DNA of 9,133 nucleotides from an uncultured Actinomycetes bacterium (GTDB lineage: Bacteria > Actinomycetota > Actinomycetes > S36-B12), in assembly GCA_937876275.1 (NCBI GenBank), contig CALFIA010000130.1, forward strand, positions 1 to 9,133, written 5' to 3'. The position numbers and the translations under genes are program-made. The first letter of the stretch is position 1. Each line of letters opens with the position of its first letter. Below the pieces are notes generated by a model. The model did not search any database and had not been told where the DNA came from. It saw only the letters and a list, made by a program, of their open reading frames with translations. Shown here in pieces: positions 5,150-9,133 of the stretch.

Positions 5150-5998
5150 CTAGTCGCCGCTGCCGTCAGGCGATCCTTCGGCCGTTTCCTCACCCAGAGA
5201 ACGCCGTGCACGCGTGAGGTCCTGCCTCGCCTGCAGCTCGTCGTCAGCCGGATAGCCGACTTCCTCGAGCACGAGGGGGTGCGGGGCCATGGCGGCAACG
5301 CCTGGGTTCTTGATACCGCTGGCGAGGATCTCCCCCGGCCAGCTGATGTCACGGCGCCCGTCGCCAACGGGAAGAAGCGCGCCAACGAGGTGGCGAACCA
5401 TGGAGTGGCAGAAGGCATCGGCCTGGATAGTCATGATCGCGTCGCCTTCAGCGCTGCGATCCCAACGAAGAACCTGAAGTTCGCGAATGTTGGTGGCCAT
5501 CTCGCGCGGCTTGCAGAAGGGCGTGAAGTCCTGCTCCCCCAGTAGTGGTTGTGCTGCTTCGTTCATGCGATCAAGATCGAGGGCGCGGTACCAGGGCAGC
5601 GTGACATCGCGCATGAGCGGAGTCGGGCCAAGTGGGTTGTCGCAGACGCGGTAGCTATAGCGGCGCCAGAGCGCGGAGAACCGAGCGTCGAATCCTTCGG
5701 GCGCGATCTCGAGTGAGGTGACGCGGATGTCGTCGGAGATCGCTCGATTGATGCGCGCAGCAGTGACGGGCTCGCGGCCGGTCAGCATGCGCTCGTAGCG
5801 CTCAGGGGTTACGTCGAAGTGACTGACTTGTCCGCGGGCGTGAACGCCGGCGTCGGTGCGTCCTGCGCAGGTGAGATCAACCTGACCGAAGGTGAGATGA
5901 CTGAGCATGCGCTCGAGGTCGCCTTGAACAGTGCGGGCATGTGATTGCTTTGCCCAGCCGGCGAACTCACGGCCGTCGTACTCAATGCCCATGCGCAA
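5150..5998 (-). CDS. truA: tRNA pseudouridine(38-40) synthase TruA
   Basis: Converts uridines 38-40 in the anticodon stem-loop of many tRNAs to pseudouridine. 282 residues with the family landmarks GIEYDGREFAGWAKQ (4-18), the catalytic loop CAGRTDAGVHARGQVSHFD (44-62, nucleophile Asp49), the ARFSALWRRYSYRV segment with the conserved Tyr (about 105-118), GEQDFTPFC (154-162) and AFCHSMVRHLVGALL (195-209). The last 30 residues are a charged tail beyond the usual end. The start is TTG at 5998-5996, giving MRMGIEYDG, with ATG 5992 as a shorter alternative. Neither has a Shine-Dalgarno, and a large hairpin ends 3 bases upstream of the TTG. truA after rplQ is the common arrangement in bacteria. Confidence 0.95.
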   Translation of the reverse strand: MRMGIEYDGREFAGWAKQSHARTVQGDLERMLSHLTFGQVDLTCAGRTDAGVHARGQVSHFDVTPERYERMLTGREPVTAARINRAISDDIRVTSLEIAPEGFDARFSALWRRYSYRVCDNPLGPTPLMRDVTLPWYRALDLDRMNEAAQPLLGEQDFTPFCKPREMATNIRELQVLRWDRSAEGDAIMTIQADAFCHSMVRHLVGALLPVGDGRRDISWPGEILASGIKNPGVAAMAPHPLVLEEVGYPADDELQARQDLTRARRSLGEETAEGSPDGSGD

Positions 5999-6001
5999 AC
6001 G

Positions 6002-6040
6002 GATCAGCCCGTCTCCGGAAACTCCGGGGACGGGCTGATC
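6002..6040 (-). terminator. Long hairpin between rplQ and truA (terminator or attenuator)
   Basis: GATCAGCCCGTC (6002-6013) and GACGGGCTGATC (6029-6040) form a perfect 12-bp stem. Above it a T-G wobble and a CCGG/CCGG stem close a 5-base AAACT loop. It lies 23 bases after the rplQ stop, as a terminator would, but the following minus-strand bases (CGTTTGCGC) are not a real U-tract and run straight into the truA start. It may be an imperfect terminator, an attenuator or an mRNA-stabilising stem. Confidence 0.65.
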
Positions 6041-6063
6041 GATGTTCGTGTTCGAGGCCAGGA

Positions 6064-6639
6064 CTATTCCTTGGTCTCTGCTGCCTCGTCGGCAGGAGCC
6101 TCGTCAGCAGCAACCTCTTCAACAACGGTCTCCTCGACAACTGCCTCGGGGGCCTCTTCGGCGACTGCGGTCTCTTCCACCACGGGCTCTTCGACGACGG
6201 GAGCCGCGGCTGCCGGTGCAACTGCCTTCTCCTTGGCTGCGCGCTTGGTGGCGCCGGTTGCCTCGGCGACAACTGCCTCGGTCATCGGCTCCACCAGCTC
6301 GATCACGGCCATGGGCGCGTTGTCACCCTTGCGCGGACCGATCTTGGTGATGCGGGTGTATCCACCGGGACGACCTGCGAAGTTCGGGCCGATCTCGGTG
6401 AACAGCGCATGCACCACTGACTTGTCATGAATGACAGTCATGACGCGACGACGAGCATGGAGATCACCGCGCTTGGCGAAGGTGATCAGACGCTCGGCCA
6501 GCGGGCGGAGCCGCTTTGCCTTCGCCTCGGTGGTGGTGATGCGGCCATGCTCGAACAGCGCAGTGGCCAAGTTGGCCAGCATGAGCCGCTCGTGCGCCGG
6601 GCTTCCGCCGAGGCGGGGACCCTTAGTAGGCGTAGGCAT
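6064..6639 (-). CDS. rplQ: 50S ribosomal protein L17
   Basis: 191 residues. The L17 core (about 1-118) includes PTPTKGPRLGGSPAHERLM, the ITTTEAKAKRLRPLAERL helix region and GGYTRITKIGPRKGDNAPM. L17 binds 23S rRNA near the peptide exit tunnel. From about residue 125 the protein is an Ala/Glu/Val-rich low-complexity acidic tail of about 65 residues with repeated VVEE and AEEA units, longer than the roughly 120-residue E. coli type but of a kind seen in actinobacteria. ATG start with AGGAG and 7 bases of spacing. Last ribosomal gene of the alpha operon, 41 bases after rpoA. Confidence 0.97.
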   Translation of the reverse strand: MPTPTKGPRLGGSPAHERLMLANLATALFEHGRITTTEAKAKRLRPLAERLITFAKRGDLHARRRVMTVIHDKSVVHALFTEIGPNFAGRPGGYTRITKIGPRKGDNAPMAVIELVEPMTEAVVAEATGATKRAAKEKAVAPAAAAPVVEEPVVEETAVAEEAPEAVVEETVVEEVAADEAPADEAAETKE

Positions 6640-6680
6640 TGGGGTTCTCCTGTCGAACGTTCAGTAGTGCGAAGAATGGA

Positions 6681-7700
6681 TTAGAGCTGCTCGTCCTCGG
6701 CGAATGCCAGGTCGTCATCGTCTTCGTCATCGAAGTAGATGGCTGCACCGGGATCGAATCCGGGCGGGCTGTCCTTGAGTGCCAGGCCGAGGCTTGCGAG
6801 CTTGACCTTGACCTCGTCGATCGACTTCGCACCGAAGTTACGAATGTCGAGCAGGTCAGCCTCACTGCGGGTGATGAGCTCGCCCACGGTGTGAATGCCC
6901 TCGCGCTTGAGGCAGTTGTACGAACGGACAGTCATGTCGAGCTGCTCGATCGGGGTCGACAGCTGCTCGGCCACGAATGCGTCGGTCGGCGACGGGCCGA
7001 TGTCGATGCCCTCGGCGTCGACGTTCAGCTCGCGAGCCAGGCCGAAGAGCTCGACCAGGGTCTTACCGGCAGACGCAACTGCATCGCGCGGGCGCATCGA
7101 GTTCTTGGTCTCGACATCGAGAACAAGCTTGTCGAAGTCGGTGCGCTGCTCAACACGGGTGGCCTCGACCTTGTAGGTGACCTTGAGAACCGGCGAGTAG
7201 ATGGAGTCGACCGGGATGCGGCCGATCTCCTGGCCCACGGCCTTGTTCAGGTCAGCCGAGACGTAGCCGCGACCGCGCTCGACGACGAGCTCGATCTCGA
7301 GCTTGCCCGAGCCGTTGAGAGTGGCGATGTGAAGCTCGGGGTTGTGAACCTCGACGCCGGCCGGGGGCTGGATGTCGGCGGCAACAACGGTGCCCGGGCC
7401 GTGCTTGCGCAGGTACATGACGACCGGCTCATCGTGCTCGGAGGAGACGACGAGCTGCTTGATGTTCAAGATCAGCTCGGTGACATCTTCCTTGACACCG
7501 GGGATCGTGGTGAACTCGTGAAGCACGCCATCGATGCGGATGCTGGTGACTGCTGCACCCGGGATCGACGACAGCAGCGTGCGACGCAGCGAGTTGCCGA
7601 GGGTGTAGCCGAAACCGGGCTCAAGGGGCTCAAGCACGAACCGCGAACGGTTCTCGCTGATGACCTCTTCGGTGAGCAGGGGGCGCTGGCTGATAAGCAC
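6681..7700 (-). CDS. rpoA: DNA-directed RNA polymerase subunit alpha
   Basis: 339 residues. The N-terminal dimerisation and assembly domain (about 1-225) shows RFVLEPLEPGFGYTLGNSLR (20-39) and RIPVDSIYSPVLKVTYKVE. The C-terminal domain (about 245-310) shows TVRSYNCLKREGIHTVGEL and DIRNFGAKSIDEV. Arg259 and Asn262 correspond to E. coli Arg265 and Asn268, which contact UP-element DNA, so promoter contact should be retained. The tail is very acidic (DDEDDDD). GTG start at 7700 with GGAAGGAA 8 bases upstream. Position after rpsD and before rplQ is the conserved alpha-operon order. Confidence 0.98.
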   Translation of the reverse strand: MLISQRPLLTEEVISENRSRFVLEPLEPGFGYTLGNSLRRTLLSSIPGAAVTSIRIDGVLHEFTTIPGVKEDVTELILNIKQLVVSSEHDEPVVMYLRKHGPGTVVAADIQPPAGVEVHNPELHIATLNGSGKLEIELVVERGRGYVSADLNKAVGQEIGRIPVDSIYSPVLKVTYKVEATRVEQRTDFDKLVLDVETKNSMRPRDAVASAGKTLVELFGLARELNVDAEGIDIGPSPTDAFVAEQLSTPIEQLDMTVRSYNCLKREGIHTVGELITRSEADLLDIRNFGAKSIDEVKVKLASLGLALKDSPPGFDPGAAIYFDDEDDDDLAFAEDEQL

Positions 7701-7716
7701 AGTTGTCTTTCCTTCC

Positions 7717-7742
7717 CGCGACGACCGCTATTTGACGTCGCG
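7717..7742 (-). other. Inverted repeat between rpsD and rpoA
   Basis: CGCGACG (7717-7723) and CGTCGCG (7736-7742) form a perfect 7-bp stem with a 12-base loop in the 60-base gap between rpsD and rpoA. The stem ends immediately upstream of, and touches, the rpoA ribosome binding region. It could stabilise a processed mRNA or tune rpoA translation. No U-tract follows, so it is not a terminator. Confidence 0.4.
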
Positions 7743-7760
7743 TATCTGCCGAACGATGGA

Positions 7761-8387
7761 TTACTTGGAGTAGAGCTCGACGATCAGCTGCTCGTTGACC
7801 TGCGTATCGATGATCGCGCGGGCCGGCACGGAGTGAACGAGGATGCGCATCTTCGAGGGGATGACCTCGAGCCATGCGGGAACCGGCTTCTCGCCGATCT
7901 CTGCGTGGGCAATGACGAACGGAGTCATCTCGCGCGAACCGACCTTCACCTCAACGATGTCGTTGGGAGAAACGCGGTAGGAGGGGATGTTCACCTTCTT
8001 GCCATTGACCAGGAAGTGACCGTGCGTGACCAGCTGGCGTGCCATGTCGCGGGACTTGGCGAAGCCTGCGCGGTACACGACGTTGTCGAGACGCGACTCA
8101 AGGATCTGCAGCAGGTTCTCACCGGTCTTGCCGGCCTGGCGCTGCGCTTCCTTGTAGTAGTTCGAGAACTGCTTCTCGAGCACGCCGTACATGCGCGTGG
8201 CCTTCTGCTTCTCACGAAGCTGCAGCAGGTACTCGCTGTCCTTCGAACGACCGCGGCCGTGCTGGCCCGGGGGGTAGGGACGCTTCTCGAAGGGGCACTT
8301 CGGCGATTCGCACTTGGCGCCCTTGAGGAACAACTTCATCTTCTCGCGACGGCAACGCTTGCAGTCGGCGGCAACGTAACGTGCCAT
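7761..8387 (-). CDS. rpsD: 30S ribosomal protein S4, zinc-binding (four-Cys) form
   Basis: 208 residues. S4 is a primary 16S rRNA binder that nucleates the 30S body. The N-terminus carries a four-cysteine zinc knuckle (Cys9, Cys12, Cys26, Cys31 in CKRCRREK and AKCESPKCPFEKR), followed by RPYPPGQHGRGR, the ILESRLDNVVYRAGFAKSR core and the S4 RNA-binding domain (RQLVTHGHFLVNGKKVNIPS). It ends LIVELYSK. The mycobacterial S4 that I recall is very similar after residue 32 but lacks the cysteines, so this is the zinc-containing version. ATG start with AGGAG and 10 bases of spacing. Confidence 0.97.
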   Translation of the reverse strand: MARYVAADCKRCRREKMKLFLKGAKCESPKCPFEKRPYPPGQHGRGRSKDSEYLLQLREKQKATRMYGVLEKQFSNYYKEAQRQAGKTGENLLQILESRLDNVVYRAGFAKSRDMARQLVTHGHFLVNGKKVNIPSYRVSPNDIVEVKVGSREMTPFVIAHAEIGEKPVPAWLEVIPSKMRILVHSVPARAIIDTQVNEQLIVELYSK

Positions 8388-8418
8388 TAGTCAGTTTCTC
8401 CTGTACTTCTGCGCGCGA

Positions 8419-8826
8419 TCAGACGCGACGACGCTTGGACGGGCGGGTTCCGTTGTGCGGCACCGGGGTGACGTCGGCGATGGAGCCAACCTCAAGGCCC
8501 GTGGCCTGCAGCGAACGGATGGCGGTCTCGCGGCCGGAGCCCGGACCCTTCACGAACACGTCGACCTTGCGCATGCCGTGCTCCATGGCGCGACGAGCAG
8601 CAGCCTCAGCTGCGAGCTGCGCGGCGAACGGAGTGGACTTGCGGCTTCCCTTGAAGCCGACCTGCCCGGCACTCGCCCATGAGATGACTGCTCCGGTGGA
8701 GTCAGTGATCGAGACGATGGTGTTGTTGAACGTGCTCTTGATGTGAGCGTGGCCGTGGGCCACGTTCTTCTTCTCCTTGCGGCGCACCTTCTTCGCGCCA
8801 GCAGCCGTACGGCTCTTGGGAGGCAT
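8419..8826 (-). CDS. rpsK: 30S ribosomal protein S11
   Basis: 135 residues, normal length. Basic N-terminus, then NVAHGHAHIKSTFNNTIVSI (21-40), TDSTGAVISWASAGQVGFKG (41-60), the KGPGSGRETAIRSL loop (93-106) and the terminal DVTPVPHNGTRPSKRRRV. S11 lies on the 30S platform next to the mRNA exit. Only a weak ribosome binding site (GGA) precedes the ATG at 8826, so it may rely on coupling with rpsM. 31 bases separate it from rpsD. Confidence 0.97.
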   Translation of the reverse strand: MPPKSRTAAGAKKVRRKEKKNVAHGHAHIKSTFNNTIVSITDSTGAVISWASAGQVGFKGSRKSTPFAAQLAAEAAARRAMEHGMRKVDVFVKGPGSGRETAIRSLQATGLEVGSIADVTPVPHNGTRPSKRRRV

Positions 8827-8853
8827 AAATGATCCGTTCTAGGTTGAGGTGAT

Positions 8854-8889
8854 CGGTCCTTCGGTCGCTAGCGGGTGCCAGCAGGACCG
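8854..8889 (-). other. Two-tier inverted repeat between rpsM and rpsK
   Basis: CGGTCCT (8854-8860) pairs perfectly with AGGACCG (8883-8889). Inside, on the minus strand, GCTGGC and GCTAGC pair (one G-U wobble) around an ACCC loop, leaving a 6-base asymmetric bulge GACCGA. The element starts 8 bases after the rpsM stop and ends 27 bases before rpsK, filling half of the 71-base gap. No U-tract follows. It could be a protein binding site, an RNase processing signal or a partial terminator. Confidence 0.45.
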
Positions 8890-8897
8890 GCGGACTA

Positions 8898-9133
8898 CTA
8901 CTTGGCCTTCTTCTTTCCGGCCACGGTCTTCTTGGGTCCCTTGCGGGTACGCGCATTGGTATGCGTGCGCTGGCCATGGACCGGGAGGCCACGACGGTGG
9001 CGAATACCCTGGTAGCAGCCAATCTCGACCTTGCGACGGATGTCAGCGGCAACCTCACGTCGGAGGTCACCTTCGGTCTTGTAATTGCCCTCAAGGAATT
9101 CGCGGAGCTTGATTAGCTCTTCATCCGTGAGGT
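8898..9133 (-). CDS. rpsM: 30S ribosomal protein S13, C-terminal 77 residues (5' end outside window)
   Basis: The frame enters the window without a start and reads LTDEELIKLREFLEGNYKTE, then DLRREVAADIRRK, GCYQGIRHRRGLPVHGQRTH, TNARTRKGPKK and a Lys-rich end AGKKKAK with a TAG stop at 8900-8898. These are the diagnostic C-terminal half motifs of S13, which forms intersubunit bridges with the 50S subunit and contacts P-site tRNA. About 45 N-terminal residues lie beyond base 9133. It is the first visible gene of the rpsM-rpsK-rpsD-rpoA-rplQ run. Confidence 0.96.
   Translation of the reverse strand, partial: LTDEELIKLREFLEGNYKTEGDLRREVAADIRRKVEIGCYQGIRHRRGLPVHGQRTHTNARTRKGPKKTVAGKKKAK

Noticed and set aside
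6655..6662. GAACGTTC palindrome between rpoA and rplQ
   Set aside because: An 8-base palindrome is expected by chance, it has no loop and there is no partner site nearby.
6639..8390. 583-codon open frame on the plus strand opposite rplQ, rpoA and rpsD
   Set aside because: It is the mirror of strongly biased GC-rich codons in three certain genes. Its translation has no recognisable domain and no ribosome binding site.
1..9133. tRNA or rRNA genes, CRISPR arrays, insertion sequences, phage or attachment sites
   Set aside because: None seen. No cloverleaf, spaced direct repeats, transposase or integrase motifs were found on either strand, and nearly all sequence is accounted for by the genes listed.

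Overview
This is a stretch of chromosomal core genome from a high-GC actinobacterium (Actinomycetota). It holds the distal end of the alpha (S13-S11-S4-RpoA-L17) ribosomal protein operon, then truA, then rplM-rpsI-glmM, then the start of glmS. That order, the many GTG/TTG starts, and the actinobacterial style of L17 (acidic Ala/Glu/Val tail), S9 (acidic N-terminal extension) and RpoA all point to this phylum. I cannot name genus or species. The first 15 bases match the end of the Illumina index-side adapter, so the left edge is probably a contig end and not native DNA. An uncultured or draft assembly is likely.

Layout, following the direction of transcription (almost everything is on the minus strand, right to left). 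(1) 9133-6064: rpsM (3' part only), rpsK, rpsD, rpoA and rplQ, closely spaced and presumably one operon. A perfect 12-bp-stem hairpin (6002-6040) follows rplQ and ends only 3 bases before the truA start. (2) 5998-5150: truA, tRNA pseudouridine synthase. (3) 5043-3532: an accessory insert between truA and rplM. It has a small secreted protein of unknown function with its own terminator, and a toxin-antitoxin pair (AbrB-fold antitoxin plus VapC-like PIN toxin) with a candidate operator and a candidate leaderless promoter. (4) 3520-990: a candidate promoter, a roughly 98-nt leader with three hairpins, then rplM, rpsI and glmM, the last starting on TTG 4 bases after the rpsI stop. (5) 140-1108, plus strand: a DUF389 membrane protein whose 3' end overlaps the glmM 3' end by 119 bp in antisense. 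(6) 81-16, minus strand: the first 22 codons of glmS, cut off by the adapter.

Functionally, the right half makes the 30S/50S proteins and RNA polymerase alpha, and truA modifies tRNA. glmM and glmS make consecutive intermediates of UDP-GlcNAc synthesis for peptidoglycan. The inserted genes (secreted protein, toxin-antitoxin, DUF389) are lineage-specific additions at operon joints.

I found no strong evidence for a wholly new system. The observations most worth following are the three-hairpin rplM leader, the hairpin abutting truA, the hairpin between rpsM and rpsK, the antisense-overlapping glmM/DUF389 tails, the small secreted protein, and two candidate leaderless promoters with identical geometry. 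There are no tRNA or rRNA genes, CRISPR arrays or insertion sequences.
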